Of a stretch of 64,000 bases of DNA, positions 38,498-48,287 are shown in pieces. Numbering within the stretch: the first letter of the stretch is position 1; every line of letters begins with the position of its first letter. The stretch comes from Pantoea vagans. Lineage in GTDB: Bacteria > Pseudomonadota > Gammaproteobacteria > Enterobacterales > Enterobacteriaceae. A program made the position numbers and the translations under genes. The stretch is taken from NCBI RefSeq assembly GCF_001506165.1, contig NZ_CP011427.1:930001-994000 (forward strand). The letters run 5' to 3'. A model generated the notes under the pieces. It searched no databases and was not told where the DNA came from. It was given only the letters and a program-made list of their open reading frames with translations.

Positions 38498-39064
38498 TTA
38501 TGCGGTGCTACTGGCATCGTCGGTGACACTATAAAGACGAATTGAGCCTTGTGCATGCAGTTCTTCACACAGTTTGTTGAAGGCTTGTTCAAACGGTGCG
38601 CTGGCATGGTTATCCGGACTGTGTGCGGTCATCTGCACGTAGAGCGTCGGCGGGATACCTTCCTGGGCGGGCTGGATACGAGAAACCAGTTCAGCGATGT
38701 TCATTTGATGTTTGTCGAACAGATCAGTGAAGCGCTCGATGATGTGGGGCGAATCCGGCACTTCTACCTGCACCCACACGGTAGCGGGCATGGGCGGAGT
38801 GACACGCGCGTTGGTTCGCTTCATCACGATCAGCAGTTCCAGCTCGGCACCTTTCATTGGCAGCGTTGATTCAATCAGGGTAATCGCGTTCCAGCTGCCA
38901 GAAAGCAGCATGATAAAGGTGAACTCATCACCGAGCATGGCCAGACGGCTGTCTTCGATATTACAACCGCAGCTGCTGACGTGGCGGGTGATGGTATTGA
39001 CGATTCCCGGACGATCGACGCCCAAGGCGGTAATCACCAAATGGTGAGGCTGTGACTGCGACAA
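38498..39064 (-). CDS. gcvR: Glycine cleavage system transcriptional repressor GcvR (TTG start)
   Basis: A 188-residue protein with two ACT domains (about 9-85 and 95-175): HLVITALGVDRPGIVNTITRHVSSCGCNIEDSRLAMLGDEFTFIMLLSG and VQVEVPDSPHIIERFTDLFDKHQMNIAELVSR. GcvR binds GcvA and keeps the gcv operon off when glycine is low. I favour the TTG at 39064, with AGGA 9 bases upstream, since it gives the E. coli length and N-terminus. The ATG at 39097 would add 11 residues and has no ribosome site. It is divergent from dapA. Confidence 0.9.
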   Translation of the reverse strand: MSQSQPHHLVITALGVDRPGIVNTITRHVSSCGCNIEDSRLAMLGDEFTFIMLLSGSWNAITLIESTLPMKGAELELLIVMKRTNARVTPPMPATVWVQVEVPDSPHIIERFTDLFDKHQMNIAELVSRIQPAQEGIPPTLYVQMTAHSPDNHASAPFEQAFNKLCEELHAQGSIRLYSVTDDASSTA

Positions 39065-39207
39065 AATGGCATTTCCTGTACGTTCGCTAATAACCATAAG
39101 GTAAACATAAAAAAAACTGCTGACAAGCGCGGGAATGGCTTGGCTCACTTGCTTTTCTTTCGAGGTAAAACGTAACATGAGGCACTTGTTTGTCGAGGGG
39201 ATAGCCC

Positions 39208-40086
39208 ATGTTCACCGGAAGTATTGTTGCGCTCATTACGCCAATGAATGAAAAAGGCAATGTCTGCCGCGAGAGTTTGAAAAAACTGATTGATTATCAT
39301 GTTGCCAGCGGTACCGCGGCAATTGTTTCTGTTGGTACCACCGGCGAGTCTGCCACCCTGAGCCATGACGAACATGGCGATGTGGTCATGCAAACTCTGG
39401 AATTGGCAGATGGTCGCATTCCGGTCATCGCGGGTACTGGTGCAAACGCCACTGCGGAAGGTATCTCCCTCACTAAGCGCTTCACAGGCACCGGTGTCGT
39501 GGGTTGTCTGACCGTAACGCCTTACTACAATCGTCCTACTCAGGAAGGTCTGTTCCAGCACTTCAAAGCGATTGCGGAAAGCACCGACCTGCCACAGATG
39601 CTGTATAACGTCCCTTCGCGTACTGGCTGCGATATGCTGCCTGAAACCGTTGCTCGTCTGGCCGAAATTAAAAATATTATCGGAATCAAAGAGGCCACCG
39701 GGAACTTATCGCGCATTTCTCAGATCCAAGAGCTGGTTAATGATGAGTTCGTTATTGTGAGCGGCGATGACGCCACGGCACTGGACTCAATGCAACTGGG
39801 CGGCAAAGGCGTCATTTCGGTCACGGCTAATATTGCAGCACGTGAAATGGTTGAACTCTGTGCCTTAGCGCAACAGGGGAAATTCGCCGAAGCGCGTCGC
39901 CTGAATCAGCGCCTGATGCATCTGCACCAGACGCTTTTCTGTGAACCGAATCCAATCCCAGTCAAATGGGCAGCGAAACAGCTAGGATTAATCGCAGATG
40001 ACACGCTGCGCTTGCCGATGACGCCACTGACCGAAGCGGGTCAGGCGAAAACGGCTCAGGCGCTGATTAAAGCGGGTCTGCGATAA
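39208..40086 (+). CDS. dapA: 4-hydroxy-tetrahydrodipicolinate synthase
   Basis: A 292-residue TIM-barrel lyase, the same length as E. coli DapA. It condenses pyruvate with aspartate semialdehyde at the branch to lysine and meso-DAP. The Schiff-base lysine is near 161 in [10 protein letters not shown], the catalytic tyrosine and arginine are in LYNVPSRTG (about 133 and 138), and the opening [15 protein letters not shown] and [14 protein letters not shown] are typical. It is followed by bamC after 14 bases, as in E. coli. Confidence 0.98.
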   Translation: MFTGSIVALITPMNEKGNVCRESLKKLIDYHVASGTAAIVSVGTTGESATLSHDEHGDVVMQTLELADGRIPVIAGTGANATAEGISLTKRFTGTGVVGCLTVTPYYNRPTQEGLFQHFKAIAESTDLPQMLYNVPSRTGCDMLPETVARLAEIKNIIGIKEATGNLSRISQIQELVNDEFVIVSGDDATALDSMQLGGKGVISVTANIAAREMVELCALAQQGKFAEARRLNQRLMHLHQTLFCEPNPIPVKWAAKQLGLIADDTLRLPMTPLTEAGQAKTAQALIKAGLR

Positions 40087-40100
40087 ATTAGGGAGAATCA

Positions 40101-41132
40101 ATGAGTTATTCAGTTAAGCGCTCGACGCTGGCAACCGTGGTGGGCTTGTCCACCCTGATGCTGCTAACAGCTTGTTCCAGCGATCAGCGTTATAAGCGCC
40201 AGGTCAGCGGTGATGAATCTTACCTGCAGGCGCCTGAACTGCATGATTTAAAAGCCCCAGCGGGCATGATTCTGCCGCTGCAGAATGGTGATTATGATGT
40301 GCCGCACACCGTCGCGAAGGGTGCTGTAGGTAAAGAGTTGGATATTCGTCCTCCTGCTCAACCACTGGCATTGCTGAACGGCACGCGTGCTCAGTTCACT
40401 GGCAATACTGGCGTGCTGGCGGTAGAGAGCAGCCGTGGTTCCATCTGGTCGCAGGTGGTTAACGTGGTGCAGTCTTACAAGTTCCCGATTGCGCAGCGTG
40501 ATGATGCGGCGCAGCAGCTGACGACTGATTGGGTACAGTGGAATCGCGCGGATGAAGACAACCAGTATCGCGGACGCTATCAGATCAGCGTACAGAACCA
40601 GAGCTATCAGCAGGTGCTGACCGTTCGTCTGCTGGAACTGCAGCAGAATGGCCAGGCGGTGACATCACCAGCGCAGGTTCAGCGCTACACTGCTCAGATG
40701 CTGAACGACATCAGTACCGGTCTGGATAAAATCGATACCGCCAGCGCAGATGCCGCTGCGGGCCGCGCGACCGGACAGATTGATGTTCAGAGCGGCGCGG
40801 ATGATACCGGTCTGCCAATGTTGGTGCTGCGTTCACCGTTTAACGTGACCTGGCAGCGTCTGCCAGCGGCACTGAAACGTATGGGCATGGAAGTGACTGA
40901 TGACAACCGTTCACAGGGTAGTCTGAAAGTGACGTACAAGCAGCCGGGCAGCAGCGCGTTTGATGCGATTGGTGCGAAAGATCCAGAACTGCCAAACGGC
41001 GATTACAAATTGCAGGTGGGTGATTTGGATAACCGCAGCAGTCTGCAGTTCATCGATCCTAAGGGCCATGTGCTCACTCAGTCGCAGAATGATGCGCTAG
41101 TGGCTGTGTTCCAAGGGGCACTGAACAAATAA
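40101..41132 (+). CDS. bamC: Outer membrane assembly lipoprotein BamC
   Basis: A 343-residue lipoprotein of the BAM complex (E. coli 344). The signal peptide ends in the lipobox LLTAC with the lipidated cysteine at 25. The unstructured lariat segment (about 28-100, [33 protein letters not shown]) binds BamD, followed by two helix-grip domains (about 102-215 and 228-343). Upstream GGGAG sets the start. It is cotranscribed with dapA and ends at a terminator. Confidence 0.96.
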   Translation: MSYSVKRSTLATVVGLSTLMLLTACSSDQRYKRQVSGDESYLQAPELHDLKAPAGMILPLQNGDYDVPHTVAKGAVGKELDIRPPAQPLALLNGTRAQFTGNTGVLAVESSRGSIWSQVVNVVQSYKFPIAQRDDAAQQLTTDWVQWNRADEDNQYRGRYQISVQNQSYQQVLTVRLLELQQNGQAVTSPAQVQRYTAQMLNDISTGLDKIDTASADAAAGRATGQIDVQSGADDTGLPMLVLRSPFNVTWQRLPAALKRMGMEVTDDNRSQGSLKVTYKQPGSSAFDAIGAKDPELPNGDYKLQVGDLDNRSSLQFIDPKGHVLTQSQNDALVAVFQGALNK

Positions 41133-41142
41133 ATTGCCAAAG

Positions 41143-41170
41143 GGCCGGAGATTTCCGGCCTTTTTGTTTT
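41143..41170 (+). terminator. Intrinsic terminator after bamC
   Basis: GGCCGGA and TCCGGCC form a 7-bp stem around GATT, followed by TTTTTGTTTT. Confidence 0.9.
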
Positions 41171-41192
41171 GGATTTGGCATAGATACAAATA

Positions 41193-41296
41193 CTTCAAGC
41201 TACAGATGCGTTGGCTGCTCTCGTTCACCCGAATCACTGACTTGAGTAAGCTCATCGGGACTCTCTCTTTTGCCGCCTTCCTGTATATCGAATTAT
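41193..41296 (-). repeat. Dispersed ~100-bp repeat, family 3, copy B
   Basis: Reverse complement of the element at 23228-23330, with long shared blocks around GTGATTCGGGTGAACGAGAG and CCCGATGAGCTTAC. Its right end reaches to within 7 bases of the purC -10 hexamer, so the repeat provides the whole upstream part of that promoter. Confidence 0.82.
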
Positions 41297-41302
41297 TTTG
41301 TG

Positions 41303-41335
41303 TATAATAGCGCCCGGCGAAGTAAACGATTGCGT
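41303..41335 (+). promoter_or_regulatory. purC promoter -10 and PurR-type box
   Basis: TATAAT lies at 41303-41308. The 16-mer AAGTAAACGATTGCGT at 41320-41335 matches the PurR consensus at 13 of 16 positions and covers the expected start of transcription and early transcribed region. The long leader to the ATG at 41398 holds no reading frame. Confidence 0.68.
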
Positions 41336-41397
41336 CAGGCAGTCATCGCGCGGTGAAACACCGCTGAACGGGTTCTTTCATGTTTGGAGTTAACAAG

Positions 41398-42111
41398 ATG
41401 CAAAAGCGAGCTGAGTTGTATCGCGGTAAAGCGAAAACCGTATACAGCACCGATAATCCGGATCTGCTGGTACTCGAATTCCGCAACGATACGTCAGCAG
41501 GAGACGGTGCACGAATCGAGCAGTTTGATCGTAAAGGAATGGTGAACAACAAGTTCAACCATTTCATCATGACCAAATTGCAGGAAGCGGGCATCCCGAC
41601 CCAGATGGAAGCGCTGCTGTCGGATAACGAAGCGCTGGTGAAAAAGCTGGAGATGGTGCCGGTAGAGTGCGTGGTTCGTAACCGCGCGGCAGGATCGCTG
41701 GTGAAACGTCTGGGCGTGGAAGAGGGCATGCTGCTCAATCCACCGCTGTTTGATCTCTTCCTGAAAGATGACGCCAAACACGACCCGATGGTTAACGAAT
41801 CTTATTGCGAGACATTTGGCTGGGTAAGCAAAGCCAATCTGGCCCGTATGCAGGAACTGACCTTTAAAGCCAATGACGTGCTGAGCAAACTGTTTGATGA
41901 CGCGGGCTTAATCCTCGTCGATTTCAAACTGGAGTTCGGTTTATTCAACGGCGAAGTGACGCTGGGTGATGAGTTCTCACCAGACGGTGCACGTTTGTGG
42001 GACAAAGAGACCATGGACAAAATGGACAAAGACCGTTTCCGTCAGAGCCTCGGTGGCCTGATTGAAGCCTATGAAGAAGTGGCACATCGTCTGGGTGTGA
42101 AGCTGGATTAA
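41398..42111 (+). CDS. purC: Phosphoribosylaminoimidazole-succinocarboxamide synthase
   Basis: A 237-residue SAICAR synthetase, the E. coli length. It joins CAIR and aspartate with ATP in step 8 of IMP synthesis. The ATP loop is [19 protein letters not shown] near the start. The substrate regions are [19 protein letters not shown] and [13 protein letters not shown], with [12 protein letters not shown] near the end. I chose ATG 41398 with GGAG 9 bases upstream; an in-frame ATG at 41380 has none. Confidence 0.98.
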   Translation: MQKRAELYRGKAKTVYSTDNPDLLVLEFRNDTSAGDGARIEQFDRKGMVNNKFNHFIMTKLQEAGIPTQMEALLSDNEALVKKLEMVPVECVVRNRAAGSLVKRLGVEEGMLLNPPLFDLFLKDDAKHDPMVNESYCETFGWVSKANLARMQELTFKANDVLSKLFDDAGLILVDFKLEFGLFNGEVTLGDEFSPDGARLWDKETMDKMDKDRFRQSLGGLIEAYEEVAHRLGVKLD

Positions 42112-42119
42112 TGCTCATT

Positions 42120-42186
42120 GGTGCGCATAAAAGTGCACCCTACGAGATCGTGCCAGCCTGATATAGGGTCGTCATTTATGGCGACC
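42120..42186. repeat. Dispersed palindromic repeat, family 1 (two-armed copy)
   Basis: GGTGCGCATAAAAGTGCACCCTAC and, after about 21 bases, AGGGTCGTCATTTATGGCGACC. Located directly behind purC, where it may also work as a transcript-end hairpin with the following TTTTC. Confidence 0.78.
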
Positions 42187-42300
42187 TTTTCTTTTTTATC
42201 GCCTCCTTTCTCTCAATCTCGTCACGCTTGCGCCGCAACGCTGGTGATTAGCCATGCCGCAAACTAAAATCATGCAAAACCTCTTAAACAGGAGTAGGCC

Positions 42301-43170
42301 ATGCGCTGGCAAGGTCGTCGTGAGAGCGACAATGTAGAAGATCGCCGCAATGATTCACCCGGATTGGGCGGCGGCGGTGGGCGGCAAATCCGCATCCCGC
42401 GTGGCAAGGGCGGTATCATCCTGTTAATTGTGGTGGCCGTGGCCGGTTATTATGGTTATGACCTCACGGCGCTGCTGGAGGGGGGCGCACCCGTCTCGCA
42501 ACAGCAACAGCAGCGTCCGGTGAATTCAGCACAGGATAATGAAGATGCCAAATTCACCAAGGTGATGCTGGCCACCACGGAAGATACCTGGAGCACGCTG
42601 TTCCAGAAAATGGGCAAACAGTACGTGCCGCCAAAGCTGGTGATGTACCGTAACTACACCTCCACAAATTGCGGTACCGGCCAGTCCGCGATGGGGCCGT
42701 TTTACTGCCCGGCAGACCAAACCGTCTATATCGATCTCTCATTCTACGATGACATGAAAACTAAACTCGGGGCCGGCGGTGATTTCGCCCAAGGCTATGT
42801 GATCGCGCATGAGGTGGGCCATCACATCCAGAAATTACTCGGCATTGAAGCCAAAGTGCGTCAGCTGCAGCAGGGCGCCAGCCAGGTACAGGCTAACCAA
42901 CTTTCGGTGAAAATGGAGCTACAGGCCGACTGTTTTGCTGGCGTGTGGGGCCACTACGTACAGCAGCAAAATATGTTGGAAGTGGGGGATTTGCAGAAAG
43001 CGCTCAATGCGGCTGAAGCGATAGGGGATGACCGCCTCCAACAGAAAAGCCAGGGCCGCGTGGTGCCAGACAGCTTCACACACGGCACGTCGCAGCAACG
43101 CTATACGTGGTTCAAACGCGGATTTGATAGCGGCAATCCGGGTGATTGCAACACCTTCGCGACCAACTGA
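42301..43170 (+). CDS. ypfJ: Putative neutral zinc metallopeptidase YpfJ
   Basis: A 289-residue protein with one membrane helix (about 36-54, [19 protein letters not shown]) after a basic Gly-rich N-terminus ([18 protein letters not shown]). The zinc motif is AHEVGHHIQ (HEVGH 170-174), and [11 protein letters not shown] gives the third ligand region. The ending [15 protein letters not shown] is typical of the family. Substrates are unknown. The stop TGA overlaps the tmcA ATG (TGATG). Confidence 0.93.
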   Translation: MRWQGRRESDNVEDRRNDSPGLGGGGGRQIRIPRGKGGIILLIVVAVAGYYGYDLTALLEGGAPVSQQQQQRPVNSAQDNEDAKFTKVMLATTEDTWSTLFQKMGKQYVPPKLVMYRNYTSTNCGTGQSAMGPFYCPADQTVYIDLSFYDDMKTKLGAGGDFAQGYVIAHEVGHHIQKLLGIEAKVRQLQQGASQVQANQLSVKMELQADCFAGVWGHYVQQQNMLEVGDLQKALNAAEAIGDDRLQQKSQGRVVPDSFTHGTSQQRYTWFKRGFDSGNPGDCNTFATN

Positions 43171-45137
43171 TGCGGTTGCCTACGATCACCGACGCCATGC
43201 AGCGTGCGGGGATAAGACGTCTGTGTGTGATTGCCGGTGAAGCGGAATGGGCCATGCAGCAGACGGCTGACTGGCGCGCCGCATTATCCGGTGACTGGTT
43301 AACGCTCAGTGACAGCCAGGATGTCCCGCAGCGCGTGGCGCCCGCCGCGTTGCGCACCTTGCTGGGACGTGAATTCCTGCACGCTATTTTTGATGCGCGT
43401 GAAGGTTTCCATGCCGAAGCCTTTGCCGCGCTGGCTGGGACATTGCGGGCAGGCAGTTGGCTCTTACTGCTCACCCCCCCGTGGCAATCCTGGGCAGCCG
43501 AACCTGACGCAGACAGCCTGCGCTGGGCGGATGTGGCAGAGCCTATTGCCACGCCAAATTTTACACGCCACCTTCAGCATCTGATCCTGCAGGACCCGCA
43601 GGTGATGGTGCTGCGTCAGCATCAACCCATCCGCGAACCTGCCTGCCTGACCTTGCCCGACTGGCAATGCCAGGCCCCACAGCAGCAGGCGCAAATTCTG
43701 CAACAGTTGTTAGCCATGCCGCCGGGTGTCGCGGTGATCACTGCTGCGCGCGGACGTGGTAAATCAGCTCTGGCCGGTATGCTGGCACAGCAGCATCAAC
43801 ACTGTTTAGTGACTGCGCCCGCCAAAGTCTCGACCCAGGTACTGGCAGAGTTTGCCGGGGAGCATTTTCACTTTATGGCACCGGATGCGATCCTGGCAGC
43901 AGAAGATCTGCCGCAGGCGGCGTGGCTAATTGTGGATGAAGCTGCTGCGATTCCTGCGCCCGTGCTGCATCAGTTGGTACAGCGTTTTCCACGCGTGCTG
44001 CTGACCACCACCGTGCAAGGCTATGAAGGCACCGGCCGCGGATTTATGTTGCGCTTTTGCGCCACATTGCCGCAGGTACGCTATTTTCAGCTCGATGAGC
44101 CGTTACGTTGGTCTGCGAGTGATCCGCTTGAGCAATGGCTGAGTCAGGCGCTGTTGTTTGAGGATGCGGCAGAACGCACAGTCGTGGGTGAAACGACTAT
44201 TTTTTCCGCGACGCCGCAAAATGCATTCCGTTCTCTTGAAGAGGGGTATCGTCTGCTGGCGAGCGCCCACTATCGCACCTCTCCCTTGGATCTGCGGCGC
44301 ATGCTTGATGCACCCGGCATGCGATTCTGGCTGGCAGGACAATCCGATAGTGTCGTGGCTGCCTTATGGCTGGTGGAGGAGGGAGGATTAGACCCGCAAC
44401 TTGCCGAGGCAGTATGGGCGGGATTGCGACGCCCACGCGGCAACCTGGTGGCGCAGTCGATGGCCGCGCATGCCGGTTTTACCGAGGCGGCAACCTTGCG
44501 TTCGCAGCGTATCAGCCGGATTGCGGTACAGGCAGCGCAGCGGCAGCGGGGTATCGGTCAAGCACTGGTCGAAGCGGCGCAGCAGCAGGCGCAGGGATGT
44601 GATTTTCTCTCGGTTAGCTTTGGTTATACCGAGTCACTGTGGCAGTTCTGGCGCAGCTGTGGTTTTCGCCTGGTACGAATAGGTTCACAGCGGGAAGCCA
44701 GCAGCGGCTGCTATGCCGCGATGGCGATACGCGCTTTGACGCCAGCGGGAGCAGAATTGCAGCATCAGGCTGAACAACGTCTACTGCGTGACTGGGTATG
44801 GCTCCGTGAGATGATTGATCTTCCCCTCATCTTGAGCGGTGGCGATCAAGCGTTGAATGACGATGACTGGCCGCTACTGGCGGGATTCGCCTGGGCGCAG
44901 CGCCCATTTGAGGCCAGTTATGCGGCGTTACAGCGTTTAGTGCGTGCTTTTCCGCGACCGCTTTTGCAGGCGATCCTGGTACAAAAACAAGCGCTGACTG
45001 CCGTGGCGCAGCAGGCGGGATTGAGTGGGCGTAAAGCCTTGGTGCAGCGGCTGCGTCAGGAGTCGGCAGAGGTGCTGATACTGCTGGATGCGCAGCGGGC
45101 TGAGCAGTGGCAACAGCGGCTCGCCTCATTGCAATAA
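43170..45137 (+). CDS. tmcA: tRNA(Met) cytidine acetyltransferase TmcA
   Basis: A 655-residue enzyme (E. coli 671) that makes N4-acetylcytidine at the wobble base of elongator tRNA-Met using acetyl-CoA and ATP. An RNA-helicase-like module has the P-loop ITAARGRGKSALAGMLA (about 195-211) and AWLIVDEAAAIPAPVLHQLV. The GNAT domain (about 365-530) has RISRIAVQAAQRQRGIGQALV and FLSVSFGYTESLWQFWRSCGF. I chose ATG 43170, which overlaps the ypfJ stop. It lacks its own ribosome site, so translation is probably coupled. Confidence 0.95.
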   Translation: MRLPTITDAMQRAGIRRLCVIAGEAEWAMQQTADWRAALSGDWLTLSDSQDVPQRVAPAALRTLLGREFLHAIFDAREGFHAEAFAALAGTLRAGSWLLLLTPPWQSWAAEPDADSLRWADVAEPIATPNFTRHLQHLILQDPQVMVLRQHQPIREPACLTLPDWQCQAPQQQAQILQQLLAMPPGVAVITAARGRGKSALAGMLAQQHQHCLVTAPAKVSTQVLAEFAGEHFHFMAPDAILAAEDLPQAAWLIVDEAAAIPAPVLHQLVQRFPRVLLTTTVQGYEGTGRGFMLRFCATLPQVRYFQLDEPLRWSASDPLEQWLSQALLFEDAAERTVVGETTIFSATPQNAFRSLEEGYRLLASAHYRTSPLDLRRMLDAPGMRFWLAGQSDSVVAALWLVEEGGLDPQLAEAVWAGLRRPRGNLVAQSMAAHAGFTEAATLRSQRISRIAVQAAQRQRGIGQALVEAAQQQAQGCDFLSVSFGYTESLWQFWRSCGFRLVRIGSQREASSGCYAAMAIRALTPAGAELQHQAEQRLLRDWVWLREMIDLPLILSGGDQALNDDDWPLLAGFAWAQRPFEASYAALQRLVRAFPRPLLQAILVQKQALTAVAQQAGLSGRKALVQRLRQESAEVLILLDAQRAEQWQQRLASLQ

Positions 45138-45210
45138 ATCCATTATCTCGTTCAAATTTTCCCAATATCACTTCAGCAGCAGCGGCGTATAGTGATTTGA
45201 GGAGGATCTT

Positions 45211-45906
45211 ATGGCACTACGATATGTAATTGTTCAGCAACCCACTCAGGCCGCGCAGCTGTTCCTGCTGTATCACGGCGTGAATGACAATCCTGATTCC
45301 ATGGCGCAAATCGGTAACTGGTTCGCGCAGGCATTCCCGGAAGCGTTGGTGGTGGCCGTCGGCGCACCTTATCCTGCCAGCGCGCCACAGGGGCGCCAGT
45401 GGTATCTGGAGATTCCGGCGCATGACCGTTCTGAACAGCAGGGCGTTGACGCGGTGATGCCTACGTTTATCGAGTCGGTTCGTCACTGGCAGCAGGAAAG
45501 TGGCGTTCAGCCAGCAGCGACGGCGCTGGTTGGTTTTTCACAAGGCGGCACCATGGTGCTGGAAGGCATTAAAGCACAGCCTGACCTGGCGGGCAGAGCC
45601 ATCGTGTTCAGCGGCCGCTATGCCACGCTGCCGGAACGCGCCAGCTCGCGCAATACTCTGCATCTGATCCACGGTGATTACGATGAGCAAATCCCGTTGG
45701 CACATGCCGAAGCGGCAATGCAACGGCTGACGGCACTGGGTGGCGATGTGACGTTGGATGTGGTGGACGATTTGCCGCATGCGATTGACGAACGCGGTAT
45801 GCAATTAGCGTTGAATCATCTGCGTTATACCGTCCCACGTCGTTATTTCGACGAGGCGCTCAGCGGAGCCAAGCCCGGCGATGATGATGTGGTGATGATG
45901 CTATAA
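45211..45906 (+). CDS. ypfH: Carboxylesterase YpfH
   Basis: A 231-residue alpha/beta hydrolase of the phospholipase/carboxylesterase group. The nucleophile is S110 in VGFSQGGTM. The acid and histidine are expected in LHLIHGDYDEQIPLAHAE (Asp) and DDLPHAIDERG (His). YHGVNDNP near 21-28 forms the oxyanion region. E. coli YpfH is an esterase on short acyl esters; the natural substrate is unknown. GAGGAGG precedes the ATG. It ends at a family 2 repeat between convergent genes. Confidence 0.93.
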   Translation: MALRYVIVQQPTQAAQLFLLYHGVNDNPDSMAQIGNWFAQAFPEALVVAVGAPYPASAPQGRQWYLEIPAHDRSEQQGVDAVMPTFIESVRHWQQESGVQPAATALVGFSQGGTMVLEGIKAQPDLAGRAIVFSGRYATLPERASSRNTLHLIHGDYDEQIPLAHAEAAMQRLTALGGDVTLDVVDDLPHAIDERGMQLALNHLRYTVPRRYFDEALSGAKPGDDDVVMML

Positions 45907-45923
45907 ATGATGTGTACCAAACG

Positions 45924-45950
45924 GTAGCGGCGCGAAAATCGCGCCGCTAC
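45924..45950. repeat. Dispersed palindromic repeat, family 2 (single perfect unit)
   Basis: GTAGCGGCGCGA and TCGCGCCGCTAC form perfect 12-base arms around AAA. It lies between the convergent ypfH and ypfN and may act as a transcription-end hairpin. Confidence 0.82.
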
Positions 45951-45973
45951 GTTACTTGAAACTTGAACCGTCT

Positions 45974-46162
45974 TTATTTCTTTTTCGGCCAGTCGTCGTC
46001 ATCGTCCCATTTATCGTTAAAGTCGCGATGTGGTGGCAGATCCGGTTTATTTTCCATGAATTTTTTATGGTCGATACGTTTTAGGTCTTTATAAACGTTC
46101 ATTAAGATACCGACCATCAGCAGGATCACTAAGATCCACCAGTACTCTTTTAAGAATTCCAT
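45974..46162 (-). CDS. ypfN: YpfN (UPF0370) small membrane protein
   Basis: A 62-residue protein with one N-terminal membrane helix (about 6-24, [19 protein letters not shown]) and a very conserved cytoplasmic tail [10 protein letters not shown] and [19 protein letters not shown]. It closely matches E. coli YpfN; function unknown. AAGGAG before the ATG sets the start. It lies 21 bases downstream of dapE. Confidence 0.95.
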   Translation of the reverse strand: MEFLKEYWWILVILLMVGILMNVYKDLKRIDHKKFMENKPDLPPHRDFNDKWDDDDDWPKKK

Positions 46163-46183
46163 CCCCTTGCTCCTTTAGCGTGC

Positions 46184-47311
46184 TTAAGCGATCAGCTGTT
46201 CCATGATGCGCTGATACATACGGCTGAGCATCTGCAAATCTGACGCTTTCACGCACTCATTGATCTTATGAATGGTGGCATTCACCGGGCCCAGTTCCAC
46301 CACCTGCGCACCCATACGCGCGATAAAGCGACCGTCTGAGGTGCCGCCGGTGGTCAGCAACTGTGGCTTGATTTCATTATAGTGTGCGACAGCGTTTACC
46401 ACGGCATCGACCAGTTTTCCGCGTGAGGTCAGGAACGGCTGACCGGAAACATTCCACTCCAGCGTGTAACGCAGTTGATGGCGATCGAGCAATTCAGCAA
46501 CGCGATCTTTGATCATCTGATCGGTGAGCTGGGTGCTGAAACGGAAATTGAACTGCACGAAAAATTCGCCTGGAATGACGTTGTTGCTGCCGGTGCCGGC
46601 CTGCACGTTGGCGATCTGCATGCTGGTCGGTGGGAAGAATTCGTTACCCTGATCCCACTCGGTGGCGACCAGTTCATTCAACGCTGGCATGGCACGATGC
46701 ACTGGGTTATCCGCCAGATGCGGATAAGCCACGTGGCCCTGAACGCCGTGAATCGTCAGGTTAGCGGTCATCGAACCACGACGGCCATTTTTCACCACGT
46801 CACCCACAATTTCAGTACTGGAAGGTTCGCCCACCAGGCAGTAATCCATGCGTTCGTTGCGTGCCATCAGGCGTTCTACTACCTTCACCGTACCATTGAC
46901 GGCGCTGGCCTCTTCGTCAGAGGTGATCAGAAATGCCAGGCGTCCTTTATGCTGTGGATTGGCAGCAACAAAACGCTCGGCCGCCACCACCATGGCTGCC
47001 AGCGAACCTTTCATATCTGCCGCGCCTCGGCCAAACAGCATGCCGTCACGAATGGACGGTTCGAAAGGCGGGCTCATCCAGCGATTGGCATCGCCCGGTG
47101 GCACGACATCGGTATGGCCGGCAAACGCCAGCGTTTCACCCTGACCGCGCGTTGCCCAGAAGTTCAGCGTATCGCCGATATGCATCTGTTCGACCGTAAA
47201 GCCAATCGCTTCGAGACGTGCAATCAGCAGCGCCTGACAACCGGCATCATCCGGGCTAAGGGATGGACGACGAATCAGCTGCTGAGCCAGCTCTATTACC
47301 GGACAGAACAT
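46184..47311 (-). CDS. dapE: Succinyl-diaminopimelate desuccinylase
   Basis: A 375-residue di-zinc M20 hydrolase, the E. coli length. It releases succinate from N-succinyl-LL-DAP in lysine and peptidoglycan synthesis. Metal and catalytic residues are H66 and D68 (AGHTDVV), D99 (GRGAADMKG), and E133/E134 (TSDEE). The later [21 protein letters not shown] segment is conserved. I chose the ATG at 47311, directly after the yffB stop and matching the family N-terminus [19 protein letters not shown]. The longer frame from 47386 lies inside yffB. Confidence 0.97.
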   Translation of the reverse strand: MFCPVIELAQQLIRRPSLSPDDAGCQALLIARLEAIGFTVEQMHIGDTLNFWATRGQGETLAFAGHTDVVPPGDANRWMSPPFEPSIRDGMLFGRGAADMKGSLAAMVVAAERFVAANPQHKGRLAFLITSDEEASAVNGTVKVVERLMARNERMDYCLVGEPSSTEIVGDVVKNGRRGSMTANLTIHGVQGHVAYPHLADNPVHRAMPALNELVATEWDQGNEFFPPTSMQIANVQAGTGSNNVIPGEFFVQFNFRFSTQLTDQMIKDRVAELLDRHQLRYTLEWNVSGQPFLTSRGKLVDAVVNAVAHYNEIKPQLLTTGGTSDGRFIARMGAQVVELGPVNATIHKINECVKASDLQMLSRMYQRIMEQLIA

Positions 47312-47312
47312 G

Positions 47313-47675
47313 TTATGACTTCTCCTGGATAAAGGTCTGATAATTCTCTTCATTGAAGCCGAGCAGCATAGAGCCGTCTGGTGCACAGAGCAATGGACGT
47401 TTAATGATTGACGGCTGTGCCAGCATCAGCGCGGCGGCACTGGCGGCATTATTGACCGCTTCACGCTCGGCCTCCGGCAGCTTGCGCCAGGTGGTGCCAC
47501 GCGTGTTCAGCAAGGCTTCATAGCCCAGTTTATCGATAAATGCCTGCAGTTGACTGGCCTCTAAGCCATCCGCGCGATAGTCATGAAAGCGGAACGCTAC
47601 GCCCTGTTGCTCCAAAAAGCGTCGGGCTTTTTTAATGGTGTCGCAATTTTTAATGCCATACATGGTAAACGTCAT
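47313..47675 (-). CDS. yffB: ArsC/Spx-family protein YffB
   Basis: A 120-residue thioredoxin-fold protein. It opens [25 protein letters not shown] with a single CDT active-site cysteine (C11), and KRPLL near 93 gives the anion-site arginine. E. coli YffB is an ArsC-like protein suggested to be a glutathione-dependent thiol reductase; it is not an arsenate resistance gene. It is 1 base before dapE, the same pair as in E. coli. This is the second ArsC-fold gene in the window; yfgD is only distantly similar. Confidence 0.93.
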   Translation of the reverse strand: MTFTMYGIKNCDTIKKARRFLEQQGVAFRFHDYRADGLEASQLQAFIDKLGYEALLNTRGTTWRKLPEAEREAVNNAASAAALMLAQPSIIKRPLLCAPDGSMLLGFNEENYQTFIQEKS

Positions 47676-48287
47676 TTGTCGGTACTCTCCGGTACGTCAG
47701 TGATTCTTGTAGTGCCGCTAAAACTTGGGGCAAGCCTGAGCAGGATTGTAACAATACCGCGTAGCTCCGAGATAGCAGGAAATCGGCATTTGAGGCTATT
47801 TCCCGCGTAACCTTTCCGTTTGTACGACTTACGATCGCGTCATCAATTTTTTGACTATTTGACCTGGAAATCACCACTTTCTGGGGCCAACCTTCGTATT
47901 TCAGTGAAATCTAAATCCAATATCTTGTGTCTTAAGTGCCTAAAACTGACTTAAGCGTTGTTTAAAGGGAGTTACGCCTCAGGCTGAGCGCTATTCGTCA
48001 GCTATGGAGGAATTAGCGCACATCTGTACGCCGAAAGCGGTTACAGTTTCCTGGGTGATAATCGAAGCGCGAATCGTAAGCCAGATCAGAATAACCTCAG
48101 GTCATGGCAATTCCGTCCAAGCGGGCTTTCTTGTTAAAGATGAGGGGGTTGCTGAAATGTGCGTCAGCCAGCAATTTGTGCAAAATGACGGCAGTTATCG
48201 GTGAAATCTACAGCAGTAAAAGGTGTAAACGTATTCACCTGCTGCATAAAGCGGCGTAGAATTGCCCTCACAATAAGAGAGGGTAGT
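47676..48287. other. 612-base region upstream of ypfM
   Basis: Lies between the divergent yffB and ypfM. Apart from the promoter-like pair at 48234-48262, I find no repeat copy, no tRNA and no frame that looks coding; a 66-codon frame at 48004-48204 lacks family resemblance, although GGAGGAATT occurs near its start. It could hold a small RNA, but I see no terminator to support one. Confidence 0.45.
48234..48262 (+). promoter_or_regulatory. Promoter-like pair upstream of ypfM
   Basis: TTCACC (48234-48239) and TAGAAT (48257-48262) are separated by 17 bp, 25 bases before the ypfM ATG. Each hexamer differs from the sigma-70 consensus at one or two positions. Confidence 0.55.

Noticed and set aside
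48004..48204. 66-codon open frame upstream of ypfM
   Set aside because: A GGAGGAATT sequence lies at its beginning, but the product matches no family I know; not enough to call a gene.
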